Translations under genes and position numbers: made by a program
Source of the DNA: Ohtaekwangia koreensis
GTDB lineage: Bacteria; Bacteroidota; Bacteroidia; Cytophagales; Cyclobacteriaceae
DNA length: 64,000 nucleotides
Assembly: GCF_900167975.1 (NCBI RefSeq)
Contig: NZ_FUZU01000003.1
Coordinates: 62,001 to 126,000 of the forward strand
Reading direction: 5' to 3'
Part shown: positions 30,201 through 39,037 of the stretch, one piece after another
Position numbering within the stretch: the stretch's first letter is position 1
Layout of the letters: the number at the start of each line of letters is the position of its first letter
The notes under the pieces: model-generated
What the model saw: the letters and a program-made list of their open reading frames with translations, nothing else
Database searches by the model: none
Told to the model about the DNA's origin: nothing

Positions 30201-31544
30201 CTATAGGCTATAAAGTCTTTTTGAGCGAATGAATGCCCAACTGAAAAACACCACGATCATGACTATGAAAGGGGTCACCATTGGAAGCCAGTTCATTCCC
30301 TTTCGTGGCGGGAGAAACTCCGGTTTAAATTGCGTCCAGTCTTCGTTTTTGGGATTTGAGCTCATGAAGATTTTTGGATAGAAATATAGCCTGGTACGCT
30401 CGTGAAAATCTCCAGCATTGTCGAGAAGACGCAAGTAGTCTATTAAGCTGGTCTGTGCAAGATCGTTCAATTGTATTTGCGCATGCATCGTTGGAATAGC
30501 TAATGCGATAGCCCTGCTGATTTTATCACGTTGCAATAGTTTTTCCCGCATCGCCTTGCTTTCATTGACTGATTCATCATCACCCATCTGCTGCATGGCG
30601 TAATACCAAATCCAAAAATTTTCGTCCGGATTTCCATACTGCTTTAGTTGCGGGTAGTGCGCATAGAATTTATCCATGGTGACCTTCTTCTCCACGTCCC
30701 ACTTTTTATGATAGCTATCACGCTGTTTGATAATATTGCTGAAAGCCTCTGGAACCGGATAGGCTGAAGCGACAAAGTTGTTGACAACAGCAGGAGCGAG
30801 AATCGTAAGGGCTACCCATATGGTAAGCAACGTAAGAATATTAAATCCTGAGCTATGCTTAAACATTGAAAGCCAAAACGAGAGGGCAAACCAAAAAGTG
30901 ATATATAGTAGGCTCACGATAACAAACGCGCTCAATACCTCAGTCATTGGAAGCCGCAAGACTAAAGTTGCCATCAGAAATAATAGCAAAAGCATGCCAT
31001 AGACAAAAAGCATTCTTATCAAAAATTTCGAGAGTATATATCGAAGAGCAGATGGGGATTGTACGGCAAGCAGTTTCCATGTTCCCGATTCATTGTCTTC
31101 TGAAAACACATTAAACGTGAAGGCTATAATGATCAGTGGAAATAAGTATATAATAACAAAACCAAAATCAAGGTTTCCGGATTGTAGTTGAACCGGATTG
31201 GTGAGATCCGTATCATACTTCTGAGCTTCCAGTGTACGAATCGTTACACTTTGTATTCCCGGATTGATGTCTCGTTGTCCAATAGAAACTGCGGCAAGCT
31301 TTTCAGGTTTGCTTATCAAGGGAAACCGGAGGTAATATAGTAAAAGTCCCATCTCGTTACTGGCGGCAACGTTGCGTTCGATGTGAGTTCGCTGGTGCTC
31401 GGTTACCTTGGCTATAGTTTCCTCTTGTCTGAAAAGAAATTGCCTCCCTATAAATATGGAAATGATTCCTATAGTCAAAAGCAGCATCAATGCAACCACG
31501 TTTATGCGCGAGCGCAGGAATTGTTTTATAAGCAATACATACAT
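30201..31544 (-). CDS. ABC-2-type permease, DUF3526-like
   Basis: The protein has 447 residues. One membrane helix near the start (about 13-32) is followed by a periplasmic stretch of roughly 100 residues and then a cluster of about five helices (FVIIYLFPLIIIAFTF, FVYGMLLLLFLMATLVL, VIVSLLYITFWFALSFW and others). A long soluble loop and a last helix (VTPFIVMIVVFFSWAF) complete it. This matches ABC-2 membrane subunits of the DUF3526 kind. EDNESGTWKLLAVQSP is the usual cytoplasmic motif for contact with the ATPase. Start at 31544, two bases after the stop of the preceding permease; a longer reading would overlap that gene. It is the last gene of the four- to five-gene operon starting at 36205 or 36806. 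Confidence 0.88.
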   Translation of the reverse strand: MYVLLIKQFLRSRINVVALMLLLTIGIISIFIGRQFLFRQEETIAKVTEHQRTHIERNVAASNEMGLLLYYLRFPLISKPEKLAAVSIGQRDINPGIQSVTIRTLEAQKYDTDLTNPVQLQSGNLDFGFVIIYLFPLIIIAFTFNVFSEDNESGTWKLLAVQSPSALRYILSKFLIRMLFVYGMLLLLFLMATLVLRLPMTEVLSAFVIVSLLYITFWFALSFWLSMFKHSSGFNILTLLTIWVALTILAPAVVNNFVASAYPVPEAFSNIIKQRDSYHKKWDVEKKVTMDKFYAHYPQLKQYGNPDENFWIWYYAMQQMGDDESVNESKAMREKLLQRDKISRAIALAIPTMHAQIQLNDLAQTSLIDYLRLLDNAGDFHERTRLYFYPKIFMSSNPKNEDWTQFKPEFLPPRKGMNWLPMVTPFIVMIVVFFSWAFIRSKRLYSL

Positions 31545-31546
31545 AG

Positions 31547-32989
31547 TTAAATCGCTTTTAAAGTTTTTGAGATCCGGTTTATAATACCAACGGCAACAAC
31601 GCACCAAAGAATGAGTGCTATAAAAGATATCCCTTCGTCCTTTACGGAGGTTATCCATTCTGAAGATGTCGGCTTGAAATCCGGCACTTCCCTCCAATGA
31701 TCACTGCTAATGGCATGCGGTTTATCATGGGGAGCTTTCTCATTACTGATAAGCTCCATTTGTAATTCGTTCATTTTCTGCGCAAGCAAATACCGGTATT
31801 CTTCTGCCTGATTTTGAAATACCTTGTAGGACTCAAAGTCCGTTCCTGATAAAGCCATTGAAACATTATGAATTGCGCTGAATGGATTCAGGATGGCTGT
31901 CATTTTCGTGATGCTGTTTTGTTTATCGTATACAGTGAGTAGCTTTCTTAAATGTGCCTGGTATATATTGGCACTTATCTTTTCGCCTTCACGCATAACA
32001 AAACCACTATAGTTGAAAGGTAACTTCTCAACAGAGTCTACCTGGTGGACCATGAGCACTGAATCACGAAGATGTTTGTAGTGAGGGTCATTAGGATTAT
32101 GGCTATCACCTTCTTTGAGGACATCTTCTTCGATTGCCGTTTCAAACTCTATCTTCGAAGGAGCCGGATAAAAATAACTACCAAGTGCCTGCATTGTTCT
32201 GGGAAGAATTACAGCCAGTAGCAACCAAAGCGCTAGTAACTTCAATAAAGCACTCTTGGATGTTCCACTGATAGCAGACACCACTATAGTAATAAGACAA
32301 ATTACGGCAAGAAAAATGACGTAGCTGACTATAGTCACCGTATAGCGAAGGAATAGCTCAACAGTATGTGAGGTTTCAGTATTGATCATAAATATGAGCG
32401 TAATGACAAAAGCGGGAACGATGATTAACATGGCTAGTCCCATCAAGCTCAGGGATTTTCCCATTAAGATTTCCCTCCATCTCGCACCTTGTGTAAGCAT
32501 TACTTTCAGCGTACCGTTTTCGCGATCAGCGGAGACAGCACTGAATCCAAGAAACACGATTGCCAATGGCAGAATGATCTGAAGGAGCATGGCCACGCTG
32601 ATTTCACCAAATCTTAAAAGCCCGGTGGAGAAGCTCGCTTCCGAAAAATTGATTGTGTTTTGTTTGTGCGCTTCCAGGTATATAGCATTTCCGGTATAGC
32701 TTTCCAGTCCAAAGTCAAAAATGCTCAGCGGATATTTTACACGAAAAGCAAATGATCCAAAGTGCGCCATGCGGTGAGGATGCTTGTCTGGATTGTTCTC
32801 CCAACTTTCCCTTACAACACGTTGATAGTACTCACGAATGTCATTTTGAACGGTATAGGTTCGCCATCCTGTATAGGCTGCAAAGCATATCAGCACCATG
32901 ATAACAGTGAAGATTCCATAGGCTGCCTTGGAATGAAACGTGCTGCTCCAGAATTGTGTGGCAATCAGCATGACAATTTTTGACCGCAT
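31547..32989 (-). CDS. ABC-2-type permease, DUF3526-like, paralog of the next gene
   Basis: The protein has 480 residues with the same plan as its downstream neighbour. N-terminal helix (about 24-41), long periplasmic loop, then helices including EISVAMLLQIILPLAIVFLGF and the cytoplasmic motif SADRENGTLKVMLTQGARWREILMGK. A final helix lies at GISFIALILWCVVAVGI. It probably forms a heterodimeric channel with the next permease, powered by the ATPase encoded at 35510-36205. It lies 5 bp after the TonB receptor stop. ABC-2 permeases usually export or remodel rather than import, so the cargo (a metallophore is one guess) is open. Confidence 0.9.
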   Translation of the reverse strand: MRSKIVMLIATQFWSSTFHSKAAYGIFTVIMVLICFAAYTGWRTYTVQNDIREYYQRVVRESWENNPDKHPHRMAHFGSFAFRVKYPLSIFDFGLESYTGNAIYLEAHKQNTINFSEASFSTGLLRFGEISVAMLLQIILPLAIVFLGFSAVSADRENGTLKVMLTQGARWREILMGKSLSLMGLAMLIIVPAFVITLIFMINTETSHTVELFLRYTVTIVSYVIFLAVICLITIVVSAISGTSKSALLKLLALWLLLAVILPRTMQALGSYFYPAPSKIEFETAIEEDVLKEGDSHNPNDPHYKHLRDSVLMVHQVDSVEKLPFNYSGFVMREGEKISANIYQAHLRKLLTVYDKQNSITKMTAILNPFSAIHNVSMALSGTDFESYKVFQNQAEEYRYLLAQKMNELQMELISNEKAPHDKPHAISSDHWREVPDFKPTSSEWITSVKDEGISFIALILWCVVAVGIINRISKTLKAI

Positions 32990-32994
32990 AGTTT

Positions 32995-35499
32995 TCAGAA
33001 TTTATAGGTAGCCGTAAGCATGTAGTTTCTCGGGGCCCCAGGAAACAGTCGTAAGTAGTTTTGTGCGCCTAGCCAATACGTTGTATTGAAAACATTGTTG
33101 ATGTTCAAGGCCAGTTGCATGTTTGCTTTCAAGGGCGTGTAATAGATAGCCAGGTCCATTATTGTATAGCCAGGAACTTCAAAGGCGCGGGTAAACCACG
33201 GTACTTTGCTGCCGCTATATTGTGCACCAATGCCAACACCCAAATCGCGAAGAGCGCGTTGTGGAAAATTATAACGCATCCAGATGTTTGCGCTGTTGAC
33301 AGGCGTATTCTCCTTGCGCTTGCCATTGAGCTCTGCATTACTGTCCTCAACGATCCGTGCGTCAATGTGACTATAGGAAGCATTGATCTGCAGATCTGGT
33401 AAAATATAGCCAGAAAGCTCCCACTCTATTCCACGGCTTCGGTCAGCGCCACGTTGAACAAGCGAGTCGGGATATGCAGGAAGATTTGCGTTGATGAGAA
33501 TATTTTCCTGGTTAATTTCATATGCTGCTATACTCATCATGATTCTTCCTTCAAAGAATTCACCTTTTGCACCGATCTCTTTGAGATCACTGATCAACGG
33601 TTTGAATCTGGCGGCCGACTGCGCAGACCAAAAGAAAGCTCCCGTACTCGGCATTAATGATACGGTGTTCGACTGAGGTTGATATCCTTGTAAGTACGTA
33701 GCGTAGACGTTGACCTGTCTGGTGATTTCATAAGTCATTCCGATTCTTGGTATCAAAGCGGAGTTATCGAAAGATGCTTCACCCGGAGCTTTATAGTTTG
33801 TAATATCTTCAAACCATTCATTTCTTAAGCTCAGCAGTGCTGACCACTTTCCGATCTTCACCTGTTCCTGGATGTACACAGCATTTGTGCTGGTCATGGC
33901 CGATGGAATTGCTGTTCGGGAGTTCATTATGTAGTCATCGACATTACGAATCGTATAGGAAGGATTGCTTAGATTGAAATGGTTAACATTGGGTTTGGGT
34001 AATGTTCTTCCCTCTACGGTTATCGTTTGGTAGTTGGCGGCATTGGCAGGAATGAATGCGTTGGCAACGGTTCCATCATTAAGCAAATATCCACGCGCAG
34101 CATTTTGTCCACCACCTTTTGTTTTATTCCACTGACTCAGATCATAGCCCGTTAGCAACCTGTGTTTAACGATCCCGGTATTGAAATCAAAATTGAAATA
34201 CGCTGTAAGATTATCTACGTTCCAGTACTGCTGCCGCTGAACGAACTGCATTGCTGCCAGGTTTGTCACGGGCTGGTTATTGATGTCAACTGCGAACGCA
34301 TTGGTAGTGCGGTGTTCCTGCAGATCTTCCGTCCACGTCTGTTTCATGTAGGATGCGTTGAACCCAATCTTATCAGAGAACTTATGAGAGACACTGGTCA
34401 TGATGATCATCTCTTTCGATTTGAAGTAATCATTGGCAGCACCAAGGTTCAGGCTGGTGGATGTACTCTTTAAATTCGTTAAGCCTGCTGTTGCACCAAA
34501 GATCGGCTGACCACGATCCAGAGTTCCGGTATTGTTACTATAGATCATCTCTACGTTGATTGCAGTTTTGTCGCTCGGTATATAGCTTATAGAAGGAGAT
34601 ACAAGCAATGCATTATTCTTTACAAGGTCGCGGTACGAACGCCCCTGCTGCAGACCACCGTTGATCCTATAGAGCAAAGTTTTTGACTCATTTAGCGGAC
34701 CTGTAAAATCTATAGTGGCTCGCATGGTACTAAAGCTGCCCACGCCCATACTGACTTCTCTGCGTTCGGTAGCCAGTGGTTTTTTAGTGACCATATTGAT
34801 ACTGCCCCCCGGATCAACACTTGAAAACGTAACGGACGCTGGCCCCTTCAATACTTCAATGCGTTCAATGTTAGAGGTGATGGGTTGCAAAAAATAATAT
34901 TGGCGTGTACGCATACCGTTGACGATCTGCCCCTCTTCATTCTGACTTATTCCTCTTACGTTGTATTGATTGTAAAAACTGGATGGCGCCACCCCACTGA
35001 CGTTCTTCACAGCATCTGCCAATTGAAAAGCTTGCCTGTCGGAGATCAGTTCTTTTGTTATAGTGGAAAGTGATTGTGGGAGTTCTTTATTTTCGATTGC
35101 CGATTTTGTCGCAGAGAAAGAATAATTACTTTGGTAATCGCGATCAATTCTTCCGACTACTTCAACGGTCTGAAGCTCCTGTGTATACTCGGTTAGAATA
35201 ATCGTTCCTAGATCATATTCCTTCAGTTCATGAAACGTATATGACCTGCTATACGGGTCGAAACCAACAGAGCTGATCTCAATATCATATACTCCTATAC
35301 CCGGCAGCTGAACCTCGAAAGAGCCGTCCTGTGCTGTCGTTACTCCGCTGACATCGTTGCCCTTTCTCATGGCCACGGTGGCCCCCGGCACAACGGCTTG
35401 TGATTGGCTGACAACTTTCCCTGTCACAACGAGTTGAGCGAGTACAGTGGAGTTCAGTATTGCAACCAGTATATATAATAACAGTAAAATTCTTTTCAT
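32995..35499 (-). CDS. TonB-dependent siderophore-type receptor
   Basis: The protein has 834 residues with a signal peptide (ending TVLAQ). A CarboxypepD_reg domain spans about 24-105 (VTGKVVSQSQAVVPGATVAM). The plug is of the FhuE/FpvA type (ELPQSLSTITKELISDRQ, YNVRGISQNEEGQIVNGMR, KGPASVTFSSVDPGGSINMVTKKP). A barrel ending ATYKF follows. The KGPASVTF...PGGxINxVTKxP signature is that of siderophore receptors. It sits inside an ABC-2 transport operon, 10 bp after the ATPase gene, and downstream of a His/Cys-rich protein under a Zur/Fur-like palindrome. Metal-chelate uptake is therefore likely; iron, zinc and copper cannot be told apart from sequence. Confidence 0.92.
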   Translation of the reverse strand: MKRILLLLYILVAILNSTVLAQLVVTGKVVSQSQAVVPGATVAMRKGNDVSGVTTAQDGSFEVQLPGIGVYDIEISSVGFDPYSRSYTFHELKEYDLGTIILTEYTQELQTVEVVGRIDRDYQSNYSFSATKSAIENKELPQSLSTITKELISDRQAFQLADAVKNVSGVAPSSFYNQYNVRGISQNEEGQIVNGMRTRQYYFLQPITSNIERIEVLKGPASVTFSSVDPGGSINMVTKKPLATERREVSMGVGSFSTMRATIDFTGPLNESKTLLYRINGGLQQGRSYRDLVKNNALLVSPSISYIPSDKTAINVEMIYSNNTGTLDRGQPIFGATAGLTNLKSTSTSLNLGAANDYFKSKEMIIMTSVSHKFSDKIGFNASYMKQTWTEDLQEHRTTNAFAVDINNQPVTNLAAMQFVQRQQYWNVDNLTAYFNFDFNTGIVKHRLLTGYDLSQWNKTKGGGQNAARGYLLNDGTVANAFIPANAANYQTITVEGRTLPKPNVNHFNLSNPSYTIRNVDDYIMNSRTAIPSAMTSTNAVYIQEQVKIGKWSALLSLRNEWFEDITNYKAPGEASFDNSALIPRIGMTYEITRQVNVYATYLQGYQPQSNTVSLMPSTGAFFWSAQSAARFKPLISDLKEIGAKGEFFEGRIMMSIAAYEINQENILINANLPAYPDSLVQRGADRSRGIEWELSGYILPDLQINASYSHIDARIVEDSNAELNGKRKENTPVNSANIWMRYNFPQRALRDLGVGIGAQYSGSKVPWFTRAFEVPGYTIMDLAIYYTPLKANMQLALNINNVFNTTYWLGAQNYLRLFPGAPRNYMLTATYKF

Positions 35500-35509
35500 G
35501 CTGATGGTG

Positions 35510-36205
35510 TTAGATTGTTTCCAGATAGAGTTGTTGAAGCTGACTTGCGTTGATATCGCGCGTGGCTAATTCGTGCACCAGCGACCCTTCGCGCATAATG
35601 CCTATTCGAGTGCCCACATTAACTGCGTTAAAAATGTCATGGGTGGCCATGAGTATAGATCTACCTTCGGCCACAAACTCCTTACAAAGTATTGTAAACT
35701 CGGCAGTAGCTTTTGGGTCCAATCCTGAAGTAGGTTCGTCCATAAAAATGATATCGGCGTTTTTAGAAAGCGCGATAGCGATCCCCACCTTCTGACGCAT
35801 ACCCTTCGAGTACGTTGATAGCCGCATACTTTGCGCTGCCTCCTGCAGCCCGCCCTTGACAAGAAATTGTTTTAGCTCTTGCACAGTATATTTGAAACCC
35901 GCAAGCCGACTGAAGAAATCGAGATTTTCGATACCGGAAAGATTTCCATACAACTGCACCACCTCGGGTATATATGCAATCCTCTTATTGGTCTTATCTC
36001 TGCTTGATTTTACTTCTTCTCCGTTGATAAGCGCCTCACCCGTTGTGGCATCCATGAAGCCTAAGAAAATATTGATGGTCGTAGTTTTGCCAGCTCCATT
36101 CTGACCCAGCAGGCAGTATATTTCTCCTTTGCCTACGGAAAGATTAAGCCCGTTCAACGCTTTTCTTCCATTGAATTCTTTTGTGAGGCTTTTAGCCTGT
36201 AACAT
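35510..36205 (-). CDS. ABC transporter ATP-binding protein
   Basis: The protein has 231 residues with complete ATPase motifs: Walker A GQNGAGKTT (34-42), signature STYSKGMRQKVGIA, Walker B IIFMDEPTSGLDP and a switch His in LMATHD. The single ATPase belongs to the ABC-2 exporter class and pairs with the two DUF3526-like permeases encoded after the receptor gene. The signature SKGMRQK in place of LSGGQ is normal for this class. It is the first gene of the tight part of the operon. The His-rich gene lies 190 bp upstream on the same strand, so a promoter of its own is also possible. Confidence 0.94.
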   Translation of the reverse strand: MLQAKSLTKEFNGRKALNGLNLSVGKGEIYCLLGQNGAGKTTTINIFLGFMDATTGEALINGEEVKSSRDKTNKRIAYIPEVVQLYGNLSGIENLDFFSRLAGFKYTVQELKQFLVKGGLQEAAQSMRLSTYSKGMRQKVGIAIALSKNADIIFMDEPTSGLDPKATAEFTILCKEFVAEGRSILMATHDIFNAVNVGTRIGIMREGSLVHELATRDINASQLQQLYLETI

Positions 36206-36395
36206 AGTGTTTTTGTTTTCGTTAGAATAATTTCCCTGATCGCAAATAGAAACTATATATATACCTCATACTCCTGCGCAGCAATGCAGACATGCAAAGC
36301 CGGCCGCAGCAGAACTGTTTCTTCTGGGAGGGAATAAAAATTGAACAATGGATGAGTGCCGTAAATGGCAAAAGGCTTAGAAGCCTTGAGTATAG

Positions 36396-36806
36396 TTATG
36401 CAAGCGTTGGAGGAGCCCGGGACGATGATAAAACAGCTTTGTAGCTTTCGAGATTTAGTTTATAAAATTCGAAATACTCTGTGGAAAATCCGCCATGGGC
36501 AGATACAACGTAGGATAGTATAGTTTGATCGCCACCAAAGGCAAGATCACACATTTGGCATTTAGTAGAAACAATTAAGTGAGCGTCATGCTCACAGCCT
36601 TCCTGTGTGTCGTTGTGATATATTGATCGATGGCAAGGGTCTTTTTCCTGATCGTGTGAATGAGTAATAACAAGCTCATGACGATGTATAAAAGAATGAA
36701 GTAATTCAAACTGTAACGAACCAGCTATATAAAGAATTGACAAAAGAAGCATGAGCACCTGAACGTGTTCACGTCTTTCTCTCTTCAAAATTCCTTTGCT
36801 CATCAT
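36396..36806 (-). CDS. Small His/Cys-rich secreted or membrane-anchored protein, possible metal binder
   Basis: The protein has 136 residues with one N-terminal hydrophobic helix (about 16-38, VQVLMLLLSILYIAGSLQF) followed by a mature part rich in His, Cys and Asp. Potential ligands include FIHRHELVITHSHD, CHRSIYHND, CEHDAH and CQMCD. I recognise no enzyme motif. Similar short His/Cys proteins stand before metal-related TonB receptors in Bacteroidota, where they are suspected metal sensors or chaperones. A 10+10-bp palindrome lies 33 bp upstream of the start. I start at the first of two tandem ATG codons at 36806; a GTG four codons earlier is possible. Confidence 0.78.
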   Translation of the reverse strand: MMSKGILKRERREHVQVLMLLLSILYIAGSLQFELLHSFIHRHELVITHSHDQEKDPCHRSIYHNDTQEGCEHDAHLIVSTKCQMCDLAFGGDQTILSYVVSAHGGFSTEYFEFYKLNLESYKAVLSSSRAPPTLA

Positions 36807-36839
36807 TTTTAATTGCACGCAATATAGATCCCGCTTTTC

Positions 36840-36864
36840 TTAAATGCAACAACATTGCATTTAA
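36840..36864 (-). promoter_or_regulatory. Palindromic operator, Zur/Fur-like, upstream of the His/Cys-rich gene
   Basis: Perfect 10-bp arms TTAAATGCAA and TTGCATTTAA are separated by 5 bp (CAACA). The site ends 33 bp before the start codon, where a repressor would overlap the promoter. TGCAA-N-TTGCA arms are typical of Fur-family (particularly Zur-type) boxes; assignment to Zur is inferred from form and from the metal-like downstream genes. Confidence 0.6.
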
Positions 36865-36970
36865 ACATTATAGCTTTTGATGGATGGTATGATGAGATAA
36901 CAAAAGTATAAACCGATGGAGAAACGTAAACAGACCGCGCATTATGACACCACCCCGATCATCCCTAAAA

Positions 36971-37711
36971 TCATCTAAGCGCATTTAACTTCTTAAAGGC
37001 AAATGCGGGTGCAAGACGCGATAGTATATATAGTAATCTCACCTTACCTACCCTGATTTCATTTTTGCAGGCGTCCAGTTGCTGAACCATTTCATGCACC
37101 GCCTTTTCCGGAGTAATTGCAATACTGGGCGGGTTGCCATTATGCCACGGAGTGGCTACTGCCGGGAACAATACTTCAGTCACCTTAATGTGCCTGTCTT
37201 TCAGTTGTTGACGTAATACCTGGGTGAACGCATGCAAGGCTGCTTTCGTAGAATTATAGAACGGATATATCGTGCGCGGTATATATACCAGTCCGGTGGT
37301 CACATTTATAATGTGGGCGTGCGTTTGCCTGACTAAAAGCGGATATAGCAATTTGATGAGCACTACGGGCGCCAGGAAATTGGTGGACACTTCCTGGTAT
37401 AGCTTTTCAACCATCGACTCACCTTGAACAAAATCCTCTTTATGTACAATTGCTGCATTGTTGATGAGCATGTTGAGTGATGGATATTGACGCGTGAGCC
37501 AGGCTACCATTTCTTCGCAAGCTATGCGGTCTGCAATATCACATTGATAGGTGATTAACTTTGGGAGTGCCAGCTTCGCCTGCTTTAACTTTTCTGTTGA
37601 GCGCGAACAAATGATTACGGTATTGCCACGTTCCAAAAAAACCTTTGCCATTTGCAATCCCAAGCCTGAGCTGCCACCCGTAATTAAAATAGTGTTGTTT
37701 TGTTTTGTCAT
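36971..37711 (-). CDS. Short-chain dehydrogenase/reductase, DltE-like
   Basis: The protein has 246 residues: a Rossmann fold with the cofactor motif TGGSSGLG (11-18), NNAA (84-87) and the catalytic pair Tyr152/Lys156 in YNSTK. The residue aligned with the catalytic serine, 13 before the Tyr, is Thr139 (NVTTGL), a conservative change that may still work. Arg in ICSRSTE after the second strand suggests NADP preference. Substrate not deducible. It lies 60 bp downstream of a Crp/Fnr-like regulator on the same strand, so the two may be co-transcribed or the regulator may control it. Confidence 0.92.
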   Translation of the reverse strand: MTKQNNTILITGGSSGLGLQMAKVFLERGNTVIICSRSTEKLKQAKLALPKLITYQCDIADRIACEEMVAWLTRQYPSLNMLINNAAIVHKEDFVQGESMVEKLYQEVSTNFLAPVVLIKLLYPLLVRQTHAHIINVTTGLVYIPRTIYPFYNSTKAALHAFTQVLRQQLKDRHIKVTEVLFPAVATPWHNGNPPSIAITPEKAVHEMVQQLDACKNEIRVGKVRLLYILSRLAPAFAFKKLNALR

Positions 37712-37771
37712 AATTATATAGTCTTATGACTCAAAACTAACCAGGTCCTATACTGTAAAAATTGATATAGG

Positions 37772-38347
37772 TTAACCCGCCATCTTTTTTCGGATGCGGC
37801 TTAACGACTCCGGTTTTATACCCAAATACGAGGCTACGATCTGCCAGGTGAGGCGATGCTCAAGCCCAGGAAACTCTACTAGAAAATTCTTATATCGTGT
37901 CTCTGCGTCAAGTAGTAACAAGTCACGCTCACGTTTTTCTTTGACACAAAAACCTTTCTCAAGCATCCGGATCAGAAATAAATCCCAGAACCGGTTGGTA
38001 TCTTTCAGTCTCAGCCATTCCTGGTAGGGCACTTCGAGCACTTGAGAATCTTCCAGCGCTTGTATAGCGAAATAAGACGGCGTCTGGTGAAGCATGGCCG
38101 AGTATGATGCTAGTACATTATACTCCAGAATTACACTCTTGGTAAATTCATTGCCTTTTGCATCGAGATATACATATCGAAATAATCCTTTCAGATTGAA
38201 CGCCATCTTCTTGGGAATTTGTCCGCTTGCCAGATAATATTCATCACGTTCAACGCTTACTGATCTGGAAATCGCTAATAAATCCGCGGCCTCCGTAGCA
38301 GGGATTCCATAGCCGAAGAGAACATCAGTTAGTTGTGCGTTAGTCAT
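37772..38347 (-). CDS. Crp/Fnr-family transcriptional regulator
   Basis: The protein has 191 residues: an N-terminal cyclic-nucleotide-binding-like beta-roll (about 25-120) and a short C-terminal helix-turn-helix (LTWQIVASYLGIKPESLSRIRKK). The canonical cAMP phosphate-binding cassette and FNR cysteines are absent, as in most Bacteroidota members of this family, so the effector is unknown. The length is typical of the group. It sits directly upstream of the dehydrogenase gene, which is the obvious first target. Confidence 0.92.
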   Translation of the reverse strand: MTNAQLTDVLFGYGIPATEAADLLAISRSVSVERDEYYLASGQIPKKMAFNLKGLFRYVYLDAKGNEFTKSVILEYNVLASYSAMLHQTPSYFAIQALEDSQVLEVPYQEWLRLKDTNRFWDLFLIRMLEKGFCVKEKRERDLLLLDAETRYKNFLVEFPGLEHRLTWQIVASYLGIKPESLSRIRKKMAG

Positions 38348-39037
38348 AGCCGGTTAACTATTTAATGTTTAAATATATAATTATACCAGCGAGATATCTA
38401 TAACGCACTATCCTATTTTAAACCAACGGGGAATTGCCTGCTTGCATCGATATCTAAAATAAAATATTCGATTGTTGCCCTTTGATGGATCATCCTACTG
38501 AAATGAACGGCAATCTAGGCGAACGACCATCATTCCCCAGAGATACTCACACATTCTTTACCGCTTTAAAATAATTTTTTAGTCGTGATTAAAGTAAATA
38601 TCCTATAAACTTATCCAAACATTTCTTTCCGATGGTTCATTAATCCAAAAAAGCTGTATCAATAGTCTCAGCTGGGTTGATTACGTTTTTGTATCCCTGC
38701 ATCCCTTTGTTTTCCTTCGGATGGTCTGCATATTTGGTATGTATATGTAAAACGAGAACCGCAGCATAATTATAATCGCCCGGTGAATAAAAATAGCAGT
38801 CAGAATCTATCGAACTTAAGGATCACCTAAATGATACAAAGTGAGTAATAAAATACAAAACGGCGCGCATCCATTTTAGAAAAAATCATCGCAATAACTC
38901 AAATCAAAGAACTGTTGATTGATCAAATTAGTCGGTAGTTCAGGTTCTTGAACCGAACGATCACGCACAAAATTTATAGTACCTCCGTTGCTATCAGTGG
39001 CAAATGAATCCTAACCTGTAACCATCAATATATATAC
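38348..39037. other. AT-rich intergenic region before the sensor-kinase gene
   Basis: About 690 bp between the divergent Crp-like regulator and kinase genes carry no convincing gene. A short inverted repeat, GGTTC-TT-GAACC (around 38943-38954), lies about 85 bp before the kinase start and could be an operator, but this is weak. Confidence 0.45.
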
